Below the pieces are notes generated by a model. The model was not told the DNA's origin and searched no databases. It was given only the letters and a program-made list of their open reading frames with translations. A program made the position numbers and the translations under genes. Positions 11,498 through 21,281 of a stretch of 64,000 nt of DNA are shown here, piece after piece. The stretch comes from Actinomadura rayongensis (GTDB lineage: Bacteria > Actinomycetota > Actinomycetes > Streptosporangiales > Streptosporangiaceae), in NCBI RefSeq assembly GCF_009831215.1, contig NZ_WUTW01000001.1, positions 1,197,423-1,261,422 on the forward strand, given 5' to 3'. The stretch's first letter is position 1, and each line of letters starts with the position of its first letter.

Positions 11498-14400
11498 ATG
11501 ACCGCGTCCACCGACCAGTACGTCCAGGCCCTGCGATCGTCGCTCAAGGAGATCGAACGGCTGAAGGAGCAGAACCGGCGGCTCGTCGCGGCGACGGTCG
11601 AGCCCGTCGCGGTCGTCGCGATGGCGTGCCGCTTTCCCGGCGGCGTCCGGTCCCCGGAGGACCTGTGGCGGCTCGTCGCCGACGGCGGCGACGCGGTCGC
11701 GTCCTTCCCCGCGGACCGGGGCTGGCCCGCCGACCTCTACGATCCCGATCCCGCCGCGCCCGGGCGGACGAACACCAAGGAAGGCGGTTTCGTCTACGAC
11801 GCGACCGAGTTCGACGCGGGCTTCTTCGGCATCTCGCCGCGTGAGGCGCTCGCGATGGACCCGCAGCAGCGGCTGCTGCTGGAGATCGCGTGGGAGACGG
11901 TGGAACGGGCGGGGATCGACCCGGCGTCCCTGCGCGGCAGCCGGACGGGCGTGTTCGTCGGCGGCAACGGCCAGGACCACCCGCTGCACCTGCTCACGAC
12001 CGCACCCGACGAGGTCGAGGGCTTCGTGCTCACCGGCAACGCGGCGAGCGTCGCCTCGGGCCGGATCGCGTACCAGCTGGGGTTGATCGGCCCGGCGCTG
12101 ACCGTGGACACGGCCTGCTCGTCCTCGCTGGTCGCTCTCCACCTGGCGGTCCAGGCGCTCCGGTCGGGCGAATGCGATCTGGCCTTCGCGGGCGGGGTGA
12201 CGATCATGGCGTCGCCCGCGGGGTTCATCGAGTTCAGCCGACAGGGCGGGCTCGCCGCGGACGGCCGCTGCAAGGCGTTCGCGGCGTCGGCCGACGGCAC
12301 CGGCTGGGGCGAGGGCGCCGGGCTCCTGCTGGTGGAACGGTTGTCGGACGCGCGGCGCCTGGGCCACCAGATCCTGGCGGTCGTGCGCGGCTCGGCGGTC
12401 AACCAGGACGGCGCGTCCAACGGCCTGACCGCGCCCAACGGCCCGTCGCAGCAGCGCGTGATCCGCCAAGCGCTCGCCAACGCCGGACTGGACACCGCCG
12501 ACATCGACGCGGTGGAAGCACACGGCACCGGAACGACGTTGGGCGATCCGATCGAGGCCGAAGCCCTGCTGGCGACCTATGGGCAGGGGCGGGCGGATCG
12601 TCCGCTGTGGCTGGGATCGGTGAAGTCGAACATCGGTCACACCCAGGCCGCCGCCGGTGTGGCAGGCGTGATCAAAATGGTGATGGCGATGCGGCACGGC
12701 GTCCTGCCGCGGACGCTTCACGTGGACGAGCCGACCCCGCATGTGGACTGGTCTGCCGGATCCGTCGAACTCCTCGCCGAAGCGCAGGAGTGGCCCGAGA
12801 CCGGGACCGCTCGGCGGTGCGCGGTGTCGGCGTTCGGCGTCAGCGGAACCAACGCCCACGTCGTGTTGGAGCAGGGCGAACCCGCCGAACCCGACGCCGT
12901 CGCGGGCGACGCGCCCGCCCTGATCCCGTGGGCGGTGTCCGGCCGGACGGAGTCGGCGGTCCGTGCGCAGGCGGCGCGCCTCGCCGAGTTCGTCACCGCG
13001 CACGACGTCCGACCGGTCGATGTCGGCTGGTCCCTGGCGAACCGGCGGACCGCGTTCGAGCACCGCGCCGTCGTCGTGGGCGCGGACCGTCCGGAACTCC
13101 TGGCCGGGCTCGGCGCCCTGGCATCGGACGAGGCCGCACCGAACATCGTGTCGGGATCCGTGGTCGACGGCCGGCTCGGCATTGTGTTCACCGGCCAGGG
13201 CTCCCAGCGCGCCGGCATGGGCGAACGGCTCGCCGAGACGTTCCCGGTCTTCGCGGCAGCCCTGGACGACGTGTGCGAACGGGCGGACCCGCTGCTCGGC
13301 CGCTCCCTGCGCGAGGTGATCGCTTCCGGCGACGAGCTGGGGGAGACCCGGTTCACCCAACCGGCGCTGTTCGCCGTCGAGGTCGCGCTGTTCCGCCTGG
13401 TCGAGTCGTGGGGAGCCCGGCCCGATTTCGTGGCGGGCCATTCGATCGGCGAAATCGCCGCCGCCCATGTCGCGGGGATCATCGGCGTGGACGACGCCGT
13501 CCGGCTGGTCGTCGCACGCGGCGAACTGATGCAGCAGTTGCCCGCAGGCGGCGCGATGCTGGCCGTCGCGGCGGGCGAGCACGAGATCGCGGCCCTTCTG
13601 GAAGGCCGTGACCGGGTCGGCGTCGCGGCGGTGAACGGGCCTGCGGCGGTCGTGCTCTCAGGCGACGAGACGGTCATCGCGGAAATCGAAGAAAGCCTGC
13701 GCGCCGAGGGCCGCCGGGTGAAACGGCTGACAGTCAGCCACGCGTTCCATTCCCCGCTGATGGACCCGATGCTGGCGGAGTTCCAGAACGCATTGAAAGG
13801 CATCGCGTTCGACCGGCCCGCGATACCGCTGGTGTCAGCGGTGACCGGGCGGCTCGCCGATCCGGACGAGATCGGCTCGGCGGACTACTGGGTCCGGCAC
13901 GTCCGCGAACCCGTCCGGTTCCTCGACGCCGTCCGCACCCTGGAGGACGAGAACGTCACGACCCTCCTGGAACTGGGTCCCGACGCCGTCCTGTCCGGCC
14001 TGGCGGCCGAGTGCACGGACGACCCGGAACGCATCCTCGCCGTCCCCGTCCTGCGCGCCGACCGCGACGAGCCCCGCGCCGCGCTCACGGCCCTCGCCGC
14101 ACTGCACGTCCGCGGCGCCGCGCCCGACTGGACGGCGTACTTCGCCGACGCCGCGCCCCAGCCCGTCGACCTGCCCACCTACGCCTTCCAACGCCGCCGC
14201 TACTGGCTCGACACACCGGCGAACCGTCCGCGCCCCAAGCCCGCACTCGACACCGAGGAAGAGACCCCCGCACTACACGCCCCCGATCTCACCGCCGCCG
14301 ACCGCGCGCGGCTGGTCGAGGACCGCGTCCGCGCCGCGCTCACCGCAGTCCTCGGCCTCACCGCCGCCGACCTCGACACCGGACGGGCGTTCGGCGACCT

Positions 14401-15385
14401 GGGCCTGACCTCCCTCACCGCCGCCGAACTGCGCACCCGGCTCAACAAGGCCACCGGCCTCCGCCTGCGCACCGCCGAGATCTTCGACCACCCGACCGTC
14501 CCCGCCCTCACCCGACACGTCACCGAACAGCTCGACCAAGGCCTGGCCGACCGGGATCGCCCGAGCGGCGACGCGCCGCTCGTCGCGATGTTCGCCCGGG
14601 CGTGCGCGGCGGGCCGGATCACGCAGGGCCTGGACCTGCTCGCCGCAGCCGCCGACCTGCGCGAACCCGCGTCGGCCGGGCCGCCGGAGCCCGTGCGCCT
14701 CGCAAGGGGGGCCGCGCCCGGCCTCGTCTGCCTGCCGTCCCTCGTGGCTCCCGCCACCCCCTACCAGTACGCGCGCTTCGCCGGGACGTTCCGGGACGCC
14801 AGGGACGTCACCGCGCTAGCCCCTACCGGATACCGCCCGGGCGAACACCTTCCCGAAACCCTGGAAAACGCGATCGAGATCCACACCGAGGCGGTCCGGC
14901 GGACCGCCGGGACCAATCCCTTCACGCTCGTCGGATATTCGTCCGGCGGCTGGCTCGCCCACGCGGTCGCCCACGCTCTGGAACGCGCGGGAAACGGGCC
15001 GGAGAACGTCGTCCTGCTGGACACCTACGTCCCCGGCGACCCGGGAATGGCCGAACTCCAGAGCAGGATCTACCGCGAACTCGTCGGCAAAGAGGAACTG
15101 CTCGGCCTCGTCGACGACGCGAAACTCGCCGCGATGGGCCGCTACCTCGCCCTGTTCGCGGACTGGACGCCGCAGGAGATCACCGCACCGACCCTGCTCG
15201 TCACCGCAGACGGAAGCACGGCGAGCTGGCCGCTGCCGCAGCACGCCGTCCCGGTGCCGGGCAGCCACACGACCATGATCGAAGACCACGCGGACGCCAC
15301 CGCCGAGGCGGTCGCCCGGTGGCTGACCGGGCGGCCCGTCCCGTCCGGAACGGCGGAAAGGAACGCGCCTTGTCCGACACTGTGA
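11498..15385 (+). CDS. Terminal type I PKS: KS-AT-ACP-TE
   Basis: 1295 aa. A charged coiled docking helix (1-30) is followed by KS (from 34; DTACSSS, EAHGTGT and NIGH all present), AT with FTGQGSQ and the malonyl signature HAFH (about 747), ACP ([10 protein letters not shown], Ser near 971), and a thioesterase with nucleophile elbow GYSSGG (about 1145), Asp in LLDTYVPGD and His in PGSHTT. There is no KR, DH or ER, so the last extension is released as a beta-keto acyl chain. TE makes this the final protein of the assembly line. The gene starts 31 bases after the previous PKS with AAGGGAG before ATG. Its stop overlaps the next gene's N-terminal coding region. KS-AT DNA is very similar to module 1 of the preceding PKS. 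Confidence 0.96.
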   Translation: MTASTDQYVQALRSSLKEIERLKEQNRRLVAATVEPVAVVAMACRFPGGVRSPEDLWRLVADGGDAVASFPADRGWPADLYDPDPAAPGRTNTKEGGFVYDATEFDAGFFGISPREALAMDPQQRLLLEIAWETVERAGIDPASLRGSRTGVFVGGNGQDHPLHLLTTAPDEVEGFVLTGNAASVASGRIAYQLGLIGPALTVDTACSSSLVALHLAVQALRSGECDLAFAGGVTIMASPAGFIEFSRQGGLAADGRCKAFAASADGTGWGEGAGLLLVERLSDARRLGHQILAVVRGSAVNQDGASNGLTAPNGPSQQRVIRQALANAGLDTADIDAVEAHGTGTTLGDPIEAEALLATYGQGRADRPLWLGSVKSNIGHTQAAAGVAGVIKMVMAMRHGVLPRTLHVDEPTPHVDWSAGSVELLAEAQEWPETGTARRCAVSAFGVSGTNAHVVLEQGEPAEPDAVAGDAPALIPWAVSGRTESAVRAQAARLAEFVTAHDVRPVDVGWSLANRRTAFEHRAVVVGADRPELLAGLGALASDEAAPNIVSGSVVDGRLGIVFTGQGSQRAGMGERLAETFPVFAAALDDVCERADPLLGRSLREVIASGDELGETRFTQPALFAVEVALFRLVESWGARPDFVAGHSIGEIAAAHVAGIIGVDDAVRLVVARGELMQQLPAGGAMLAVAAGEHEIAALLEGRDRVGVAAVNGPAAVVLSGDETVIAEIEESLRAEGRRVKRLTVSHAFHSPLMDPMLAEFQNALKGIAFDRPAIPLVSAVTGRLADPDEIGSADYWVRHVREPVRFLDAVRTLEDENVTTLLELGPDAVLSGLAAECTDDPERILAVPVLRADRDEPRAALTALAALHVRGAAPDWTAYFADAAPQPVDLPTYAFQRRRYWLDTPANRPRPKPALDTEEETPALHAPDLTAADRARLVEDRVRAALTAVLGLTAADLDTGRAFGDLGLTSLTAAELRTRLNKATGLRLRTAEIFDHPTVPALTRHVTEQLDQGLADRDRPSGDAPLVAMFARACAAGRITQGLDLLAAAADLREPASAGPPEPVRLARGAAPGLVCLPSLVAPATPYQYARFAGTFRDARDVTALAPTGYRPGEHLPETLENAIEIHTEAVRRTAGTNPFTLVGYSSGGWLAHAVAHALERAGNGPENVVLLDTYVPGDPGMAELQSRIYRELVGKEELLGLVDDAKLAAMGRYLALFADWTPQEITAPTLLVTADGSTASWPLPQHAVPVPGSHTTMIEDHADATAEAVARWLTGRPVPSGTAERNAPCPTL

Positions 15386-16587
15386 GCGACGTCGACCTGC
15401 TGAGCTGGGAATTCGCCCAGGACCCGCATCTGCGCTACACCGAGATGCGCGCGGACCCCGGCGTGCGCAAACACGTCGTGAAAACGCTCGCCACCGAACT
15501 GAACGCGTGGGTGGTGACCGGTTTCGAGGACGCGCGGTCCCTGCTGGCCGACCCCCGGCTCGGCAAGGACGTCGAACGGCTCCGCGAGGTCATGACCGCC
15601 AACGCCGTCAACCCCGCCGACACCATCGCCCGGACCCCGCGCAGCATGCTTTTCAGCGACCCGCCCGACCACACGCGCCTGCGCAAACTGCTCGGCAACG
15701 TTTTTACGATGCGCCGCGTCGAGCGGCTGCGCCCGTGGATCGAGGAAGCCACCGACGGCCTTCTCGACGCCGTCCCGCCCGGCGAGGAATTCGACCTCGT
15801 CGAGCGGATCGCGATGGCATTGCCGACCTACGTCATCGGCCGCCTCCTCGGCGTCCCGCAGGAACGGCACGACGACTTCCGGGAGTGGAACGGCACGCTG
15901 GCCAGCCTGCACACCACCGCCGCCGAGAAGGTCGAGGCGCACCGGCGGACGTTCGCCTACCTCACCGACCTCATCGCCGAGAAGCGCCGCGACCCCGGCG
16001 ACGACATCGTCTCCGCGCTCATCGCCGCCCAGGACGACGGCGGCCGGATCGCCGACGACGAGCTGCTGTCGTCCACGTTCCTGCTGATGAACGCCGGCTA
16101 CGAGACGACGGCCCACATGATCGGCAGCGGCGCGCTGGCCCTGCTGCGCAACCCCGGCCAGCGTGAGCTGCTGCGCCGCGACCCCGGTCTCGTGCCCGGC
16201 GCGGTCGAGGAGTTCCTCCGCTACGAGAGCCCGCTCAACATGTCCACGATCCGCTACACGGCCGATCCCGTCGAGGTCGGCGACGTGACGATCCCCGCCG
16301 GCGAGATCGTCTTCGTCGCGCTGCTGGCCGCCAACCGCGACCCCGCCGCGTTCGAGGACCCCGACCGGTTCGACGTCACCCGCACCGGCCGGAGCCACCT
16401 GTCGTTCGGCCACGGCATCCACCACTGCATCGGCGCCCCGCTGGCCCGCATGGAGGGCGACATCGTCTTCCGCCGGCTCGTCACCCGCTTCGCGACCTGG
16501 GAACTGGCCGTCCCCGCCGCCGAGCTGCGCTGGAAGTACAGCGCGCAGTTCCGGGGGCTGGAACGGCTTCCCGTCCGCCTGTCCTGA
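15370..16587 (+). CDS. Cytochrome P450 (tailoring monooxygenase)
   Basis: About 405 aa, the normal length for a soluble bacterial P450. The I-helix oxygen-binding motif is NAGYETTAH, the K-helix ExxR is in EFLRYE, and the heme loop is [10 protein letters not shown] with Cys as thiolate ligand. TTG 15370 is chosen because AAAGGA sits 7 bases upstream. GTG 15382, which overlaps the PKS stop as GTGA, is the alternative. Either way the gene overlaps the TE coding end, implying translational coupling and a role in oxidising the released or nascent polyketide. Electrons probably come from the ferredoxin at 18201. The exact oxidation site cannot be read from sequence. Confidence 0.95.
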   Translation: MSDTVSDVDLLSWEFAQDPHLRYTEMRADPGVRKHVVKTLATELNAWVVTGFEDARSLLADPRLGKDVERLREVMTANAVNPADTIARTPRSMLFSDPPDHTRLRKLLGNVFTMRRVERLRPWIEEATDGLLDAVPPGEEFDLVERIAMALPTYVIGRLLGVPQERHDDFREWNGTLASLHTTAAEKVEAHRRTFAYLTDLIAEKRRDPGDDIVSALIAAQDDGGRIADDELLSSTFLLMNAGYETTAHMIGSGALALLRNPGQRELLRRDPGLVPGAVEEFLRYESPLNMSTIRYTADPVEVGDVTIPAGEIVFVALLAANRDPAAFEDPDRFDVTRTGRSHLSFGHGIHHCIGAPLARMEGDIVFRRLVTRFATWELAVPAAELRWKYSAQFRGLERLPVRLS

Positions 16588-16618
16588 CCGCACGACCCCG
16601 TCACCGAAGGAGCAAGGA

Positions 16619-16975
16619 ATGTCCAAGAAGATCGTCGAACTGTTCATCGAGGCCAGCGAGAAGTCCGACCTGGAGACCGCCCTCGGCCTGTTCGCCGACG
16701 GCGGCGTCTGGATCGACCCGGCCGGCAAGGTCTACCAGGGCGACGCGATCGAGCCCTACCTCGTCCAGCAGATCGACCTGCTCCACCAGTTCAACGCGCA
16801 GGGCGTCACGGTCAACTACAGCGAGGCCGTCGAGGCCGTCGCCGGCGACGAGGACTGGGTCTACCTCGCCGCGACCGTCAACCAGGCCGACGGCACCGAG
16901 ATCCGCCGCTTCGTGGACGTCTTCAAGCTGCGCGACGGAAAGATCGTCGTCAAGGACGTCTTCAGCAAGGAGTGA
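16619..16975 (+). CDS. NTF2-like / SnoaL-type fold protein
   Basis: 118 aa. The pattern of an N-terminal helix (IVELFIEAS), a second helix (DLETALGLFADGG), then a conserved Asp/Gly segment (VWIDPAGKVYQG) and a C-terminal antiparallel sheet ending in KIVVKDVF is typical of the NTF2/SnoaL/limonene-epoxide-hydrolase fold. Such proteins act as polyketide cyclases, epoxide hydrolases or isomerases. It lies between two P450 genes with a good ribosome site (AAGGAG), so acting on a P450 product, for example opening an epoxide or guiding ring closure, is plausible but inferred. No catalytic set can be assigned with certainty. Confidence 0.8.
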   Translation: MSKKIVELFIEASEKSDLETALGLFADGGVWIDPAGKVYQGDAIEPYLVQQIDLLHQFNAQGVTVNYSEAVEAVAGDEDWVYLAATVNQADGTEIRRFVDVFKLRDGKIVVKDVFSKE

Positions 16976-17001
16976 CCGCCCACCCACGCAGGAGGTCCCC
17001 C

Positions 17002-18204
17002 ATGACCGCTCTCCCCGAACCCCTGAACTACCCGTTCAACAAGGTCGAGCGCCTGGAGTTCGACCCCGGCTACGCCGAGGCGCGCGCCCGGGACGGCCTG
17101 ACGCGCGTCCAGCTGCCGTTCGGCGAGCCGACCTGGCTCGTCACGCGGTACGAGGACGTCAAGAGCATGCTGTCCGACACCCGGTTCAGCCGGCAGCAGG
17201 CCCTCGGCGAGGACGAGGCGCGGGTCCTCGCCTACACCCACCGTCCCGACACGCTGCTGAACCTCGACCCCCCGGTCCACACGAGGCTGCGCCGCGTCGT
17301 GTCCCGCGCGTTCTCCCAGCGCCGCATGGAACGGCTCCGGCCGCGGATCCAGGCCATCGCCGACGACCTGTTCGACGAGCTGCGCGACAAGGGCGGCCCG
17401 GCCGACCTGTTCGAGTCGCTGTTCCGCGGCATGCCCACGATGGTCATCTGCGAACTGCTCGGCGCGGACTTCGCGGACCGCCACGCGTTCCACCAGTGGG
17501 GCGTGACGCTCGCGTCCACGGCGTCGGCGGGGACCACGCCGGAGGACATCGCGCGCGCCGACGCCGAGCTGCGCGCCTACCTCGGCGAACTGGCCGCGCG
17601 CAAGCGGGAGGAGCCGGGCGAGGACCTGATGACCGTCCTCGTCGAGTCGCAGGACGGCGAGGACCCGCTGACGGAGAAGGACGTCATCGGCCTGGCCTGG
17701 TCGGTGCTGCTGGCGGGCATCGGCACCACCACCAACATGATGGCCAACTCCGCCTATCTCCTGCTCACGCTGCCCGAGCATTTCCGGCAGCTCAAAGAAC
17801 GTCCGGACCTCGTGGAACCGGCCGTCGAGGAAATGCTGCGGCACACCCCGTTCACGGTCTCGGCGATGTTCCCGCGCCGGGCGGTCGTGGACGTCGAGCT
17901 GGGCGGGACGCTCGTGCGCGCGGGGGAGACCGTCCTCGCGTCCCTGATGGCGGCCAACCGGGACGAATCGGTCTTCGAGGACCCGGACCGCCTCGACTTC
18001 ACCCGCGCGAACAACCCGCACCTCGCCTTCAGCCACGGCATTCACCACTGCCTCGGCTCCCAGCTCGCCCGCACCCAGCTCCAGGTCATGATCCACGGGC
18101 TGGTGGAACGGTTCCCCGGCCTGCGGCTGGTGCCCGACCAGGAGATCCCCTGGCGCTCCGGCGTGACGCTGCGGGGACCGGCCGGGCTGGTGGTCGACTG
18201 GTGA
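17002..18204 (+). CDS. Cytochrome P450, second tailoring enzyme
   Basis: 400 aa, resembling CYP105-type soluble P450s. It shows an I-helix LLAGIGTTTNM, K-helix ExxR in EEMLRHTP, and heme loop FSHGIHHCLG with the ligand Cys. An upstream in-frame ATG at 16972 is rejected because AGGAGG at 16990-16995 stands 6 bases before ATG 17002 and the N-terminus then fits the family. It is the second oxidase of the PKS tailoring set. The stop codon overlaps the GTG start of a ferredoxin gene (GTGA), the usual pairing of an actinomycete P450 with its electron donor. Confidence 0.95.
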   Translation: MTALPEPLNYPFNKVERLEFDPGYAEARARDGLTRVQLPFGEPTWLVTRYEDVKSMLSDTRFSRQQALGEDEARVLAYTHRPDTLLNLDPPVHTRLRRVVSRAFSQRRMERLRPRIQAIADDLFDELRDKGGPADLFESLFRGMPTMVICELLGADFADRHAFHQWGVTLASTASAGTTPEDIARADAELRAYLGELAARKREEPGEDLMTVLVESQDGEDPLTEKDVIGLAWSVLLAGIGTTTNMMANSAYLLLTLPEHFRQLKERPDLVEPAVEEMLRHTPFTVSAMFPRRAVVDVELGGTLVRAGETVLASLMAANRDESVFEDPDRLDFTRANNPHLAFSHGIHHCLGSQLARTQLQVMIHGLVERFPGLRLVPDQEIPWRSGVTLRGPAGLVVDW

Positions 18205-18458
18205 GCGCGGACGTGACCGCCGGGCCGTGGGACGTCGAGGTCGACCGGGCCGTGTGCATCGGGTCCGGGGTGTGCGCGGGCACCGTGCCCGGGCTGTTCC
18301 GGATCGAGTCGGGCCGTGCCCGCGCCGTCCGGGAGAACGGGGTCCCCGCCGACGACCTGATCGTCGACGCGGCCCTCAACTGCCCCGCGCTCGCCATCAC
18401 CGTCCGGCAGGCCGGGACGGGCACGGTGATCGCGCCCGACGACGCGGACGGCGGGTGA
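18201..18458 (+). CDS. 3Fe-4S type ferredoxin, P450 electron donor
   Basis: 85 aa. It contains the cluster pattern VCIGSGVC (C-x5-C) followed later by LNCPALAI, a three-cysteine arrangement with Gly in place of the fourth ligand, as in the small 3Fe-4S ferredoxins that serve bacterial P450s. GTG 18201 overlaps the upstream P450 stop by three bases, so the two are coupled. It probably delivers electrons to one or both P450s of this operon; a ferredoxin reductase is not encoded in the window. It is the last gene of the PKS operon. Confidence 0.93.
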   Translation: MSADVTAGPWDVEVDRAVCIGSGVCAGTVPGLFRIESGRARAVRENGVPADDLIVDAALNCPALAITVRQAGTGTVIAPDDADGG

Positions 18459-18489
18459 TAGCGGCAAAACAGCACTGATCTGGGCAATC

Positions 18490-18505
18490 GCGGCGCCGGC
18501 GCCGC
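18490..18505. repeat. Perfect 16-bp GC palindrome
   Basis: The 16 bases read the same on both strands. The palindrome lies between the ferredoxin stop and the exporter gene and directly abuts the putative HxlR operator at 18506. It could be a weak terminator for the PKS operon or part of a larger protein-binding site. Confidence 0.5.
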
Positions 18506-18523
18506 ACTATCGTTGCGGGAACT
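18506..18523 (+). promoter_or_regulatory. Putative HxlR operator upstream of exporter gene
   Basis: The sequence actatcgttgcgggaact is, with one mismatch in 18, the reverse complement of positions 20864-20881 in the promoter region of the HxlR and reductase genes. Two such copies at the only non-coding edges of this three-gene set indicate one transcription factor, most simply the HxlR protein encoded at 20898. This is inference from sequence identity; no binding data exist here. Confidence 0.6.
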
Positions 18524-18626
18524 GTGGTCCTGCGAGTTAGCGTCTCGGCATGCGGTCGCGGACGGGGGTCCCTTTCCTTTCGTCCCGCGGTTCGTCCGAG
18601 AAGTCGATTCGTAAAGGAAATTGGCG

Positions 18627-20096
18627 ATGACGAATTCGCCCCCCGACACCGGCACCGATACGGAGACCGGCGCCGCGGCGCAGGAACCCGGGAAACCGGC
18701 CGGCATCGCGCTCGCGCTGATTCCGCTCGCGATGGCCCAGTTGATGATCACCCTGGACTCGACGATCGTGTCGGTGGCGCTGCCGACCCTCCAGCCCGAC
18801 GTCGGGCTCACCAACGCGGCGCGGGCCTGGACGGTCACCGGCTACACGGTGGCCTTCGGCAGCCTCCTGCTGCTCAACGGCCGTCTCGGCGACCTGATCG
18901 GCCGCAAACGCGCGCTGATCATCGGCGCGATCGGGTTCGCCGTCGTCTCGGGCGTCGCGGGCGCCGCGGTGAACGCCGCGATGTTCGTCGGCGCCCGCGC
19001 GCTCCAGGGCGCGTTCGCGGCCCTCATCGCGCCGTCCGCGCTCGCGTTGATCAGCACCACGTTCACCGAGCCGCGCCAACGCGGCCGGGCGCTCGGCGTC
19101 TACGCCGCGACCGCGATGGCCGGCGGCGGCGTCGGCCTGATCGTCGGCGGCGCGCTCACCGACTATCTGAGCTGGCGCTGGTGCATGTACGTCAACATCC
19201 CGATCGCCGCGGTCGTGGCGCTCGGGACGCTGTTCACCGTGGCCAGCCCGCCCCGGCACCCCGGCCTCAAACTCGACATCCCGGGCGCCGTCCTGGTCAC
19301 GGTCGGGATGGTGGGCCTCATCTACGGGCTCGCCGAGGCGGGCGAGTCGGGCTGGGACTCGGGGAAGACCATCGGCGCCCTGATCGCCGGGGCGGCGCTC
19401 ATCGCCGCCTTCGCGGCCTGGCAGGCGCGCACGGCGAGCCCGCTGCTGCCGCTGCGCGTCGTCCTGCACCGGAGCAGTTCGGCGTCCTTCCTCGCCATGA
19501 TGATCTCGGCGTTCTGCACGTTCGGCATGATGCTCGGGATGACCTACCAGCTCCAGACGGTGCTGAACTACTCGCCGATGAAGGCCGGGTTCGCGTTCAT
19601 CGGCTTCGTCGGCACCGCGGTGGTGTCGTCCACTCAGATCGGGCGGCGGCTCGTCACCCGGCTGCGGCCCGGCGTCATGATGGCGCTCGGGCTCGTCCTG
19701 TACGCGGTGGCGCTGCTGCTGGTCACCCGGCTGACGGTCGGCTCGTCGTACTGGGTCGACATCTTCCCGCCGATGGCGCTGATGGGCATCGGCGTCGGCA
19801 TCCTCACCGTCCCGATCGTGGCGACCGTCATGGCCGAGGCCGACGCGCGCGACTCCGGCGTCGTCGCGGCCATCGTCAACACGATGCAGCAGGCGGGCGG
19901 CTCGGTCGGCGCGGCGCTGCTCAACACCATCTCCGTCAGCGCGGCGGCGGCCTTCGTCCGCGACGGACGCGGAGACGCGGTCGCCGCGTCCATCCACGGG
20001 TTCATCCTGTCGTCCCGGTGGAGCGCGGCCATCGCGATCGCCGGGGCCCTGATCGCCGTCGTCGCCGTCAACACGAAACTGCCCCGCAAGGAGTAG
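18627..20096 (+). CDS. MFS drug exporter, DHA2 (14-TM) family
   Basis: 489 aa with about 14 hydrophobic segments, the size and layout of EmrB/QacA-type proton antiporters. TM1 carries LDSTIVSVALP, matching the family motif, and the loop 2-3 motif appears as GRLGDLIGRKR. ATG 18627 is preferred to TTG 18621 because AAAGGA lies 8 bases upstream. Adjacent to the PKS operon, it is a candidate self-resistance or export pump for the polyketide. A shared operator motif suggests control by the nearby HxlR protein, so it may instead respond to electrophiles or other small molecules. It converges on the reductase gene. Confidence 0.93.
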   Translation: MTNSPPDTGTDTETGAAAQEPGKPAGIALALIPLAMAQLMITLDSTIVSVALPTLQPDVGLTNAARAWTVTGYTVAFGSLLLLNGRLGDLIGRKRALIIGAIGFAVVSGVAGAAVNAAMFVGARALQGAFAALIAPSALALISTTFTEPRQRGRALGVYAATAMAGGGVGLIVGGALTDYLSWRWCMYVNIPIAAVVALGTLFTVASPPRHPGLKLDIPGAVLVTVGMVGLIYGLAEAGESGWDSGKTIGALIAGAALIAAFAAWQARTASPLLPLRVVLHRSSSASFLAMMISAFCTFGMMLGMTYQLQTVLNYSPMKAGFAFIGFVGTAVVSSTQIGRRLVTRLRPGVMMALGLVLYAVALLLVTRLTVGSSYWVDIFPPMALMGIGVGILTVPIVATVMAEADARDSGVVAAIVNTMQQAGGSVGAALLNTISVSAAAAFVRDGRGDAVAASIHGFILSSRWSAAIAIAGALIAVVAVNTKLPRKE

Positions 20097-20101
20097 CGCG
20101 A

Positions 20102-20129
20102 AAGCGGGGCCGCGCCGACGGCCCCGCTT
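20102..20129. terminator. Bidirectional terminator between exporter and reductase genes
   Basis: A perfect stem of 11 bp (AAGCGGGGCCG pairing across a 6-base loop) is flanked by A residues on one side and T residues on the other. It lies between two convergent genes and can serve both. Confidence 0.7.
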
Positions 20130-20145
20130 CCGCGCGCCGACGGCC

Positions 20146-20796
20146 TCAGCCGATCGCGACGATCCCCCGATGGTGCTTGGGGGACTCGATCTCGTCGATC
20201 AGCGCGACCGCCAGGTCCGCGTAGGAGAACACCGGCGCGCCCTCGACCACAGGCAGCGCCCGCTCGTCGCCGATCCGGTACTTCCCGGTCGCCTCCGCCT
20301 CGGTGTCCAGCGCGACCGGCGGCGGCGCGAGGACGAGCCAGTCGATCTCGGTGTCGGCGGCGCGCAGCACCTCCAGTTCCGCCAGATGGCCGAGCGAGAA
20401 CGCGCGCGCCTCCGGGGGGAAGCCGGGCGTGTCCTGGACGAGCAGGCCCGGCTCCGCCTCCAGGTTGGTGCCGATCCCGACGAGCACGAGCCGCCGCACC
20501 CCGCTCTCGCCGAGGCCGCGCAGCAGGGCGCGCGCCGAGTCCGGGAAGAACTCCTCCACCGGTAGGTCCTGCTGGTAGGCGGCCTGGACGGCGGCGTCGT
20601 GCCCCGCCGACACCTCCGCGATGCGTTCGGCGTCCAGGGCGTTCCCGGACACGACCGTGACGTTCTCCCCGGCCAGATCCTCATGCGCGGCGTGGTCCCG
20701 CACGACCGCGGTGACCTCGTGACCCCGCCCGGCGGCCTCGGCGACCACGCGCCGGCCGGCCCGGCCGCCGGCCCCGAAGACGACAATCCTGCTCAT
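20146..20796 (-). CDS. NAD(P)-binding (atypical SDR / NmrA-like) reductase
   Basis: 216 aa. The N-terminus IVVFGAGGRAGRRV is a Rossmann dinucleotide-binding loop of the GxGGxxG type. The body resembles NAD(P)H-binding NmrA-like or flavin-reductase-like proteins often placed beside HxlR regulators (LVLVGIGTNLE, WLVLAPPPV). No classical YxxxK pair is evident. Start ATG 20796 has GGAGG 8 bases upstream on the minus strand. It is divergent from the HxlR gene across a 100-base promoter holding the operator motif, so it is probably HxlR-controlled. The substrate is unknown; a quinone or reactive polyketide intermediate is only a guess. Confidence 0.85.
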   Translation of the reverse strand: MSRIVVFGAGGRAGRRVVAEAAGRGHEVTAVVRDHAAHEDLAGENVTVVSGNALDAERIAEVSAGHDAAVQAAYQQDLPVEEFFPDSARALLRGLGESGVRRLVLVGIGTNLEAEPGLLVQDTPGFPPEARAFSLGHLAELEVLRAADTEIDWLVLAPPPVALDTEAEATGKYRIGDERALPVVEGAPVFSYADLAVALIDEIESPKHHRGIVAIG

Positions 20797-20863
20797 GAAA
20801 AACCTCCGTCCGAAAAGCCCTCATCAGAAGGGCTGCCGGACGAACGGTAGTTCCGGGCGCCCT

Positions 20864-20881
20864 AGTTTCCGCAACGATAGT
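20864..20881 (+). promoter_or_regulatory. Putative HxlR operator in divergent promoter
   Basis: agtttccgcaacgatagt is the near-exact reverse complement of 18506-18523. It forms an imperfect dyad (AGTTTCC-N4-CGATAGT) just upstream of the -10-like TAGGCT (20886-20891) of the HxlR gene, so binding would block that promoter. A partial direct repeat TAGTTCCG lies 15 bases upstream at 20848. Confidence 0.6.
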
Positions 20882-20897
20882 CGTGTAGGCTCGGAGG

Positions 20898-21281
20898 GTG
20901 ACCGAGCCGCTTGATCCAGCCATGTTCGACGGATGCAGCGACATTGATTTGCCCATCCGGTTCCGCAACAAGTGGATGGGCAAGATCCTCCTGTGCCTCG
21001 AAGACGGCCGACGCCGGTACTCCGAACTGCAAATCCCGCTGAAGGGGATCACGCCCAAGGTGCTCGCCGAGTCGCTGCGCGCCTTGGAACGTGACGGAAT
21101 GATCACGCGTATCGCATATCCCGGCATGCCGCCGCGCGTCGAATACGAGCTGACCGAGCTGGGCCGCTCCCTGCGCGAACCCCGCGAGGTCTGGTGCAAA
21201 TGGGTCGACGCCCACGTGCACGAGCTGCTGCGCGCCCGGATGGAGGCCGAGGGCGACCTCCGCGACCTCAACGCGAGCTGA
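20898..21281 (+). CDS. HxlR-family transcriptional regulator
   Basis: 127 aa with the HxlR winged-helix layout: a Cys near residue 13, KWMGKILLCLEDG (helix 1), RRYSELQ, GITPKVLAESLRALERDGMI (recognition helix) and the wing VEYELTELG. These small dimeric regulators commonly sense electrophiles or oxidants through Cys. GTG 20898 directly follows GGAGG with no spacing, while TAGGCT lies 6 bases upstream, so translation may be leaderless. ATG 20922 is the alternative start but has no ribosome site. It likely autoregulates and controls the divergent reductase and the exporter at 18627, since both promoters carry the same motif. Confidence 0.93.
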   Translation: MTEPLDPAMFDGCSDIDLPIRFRNKWMGKILLCLEDGRRRYSELQIPLKGITPKVLAESLRALERDGMITRIAYPGMPPRVEYELTELGRSLREPREVWCKWVDAHVHELLRARMEAEGDLRDLNAS

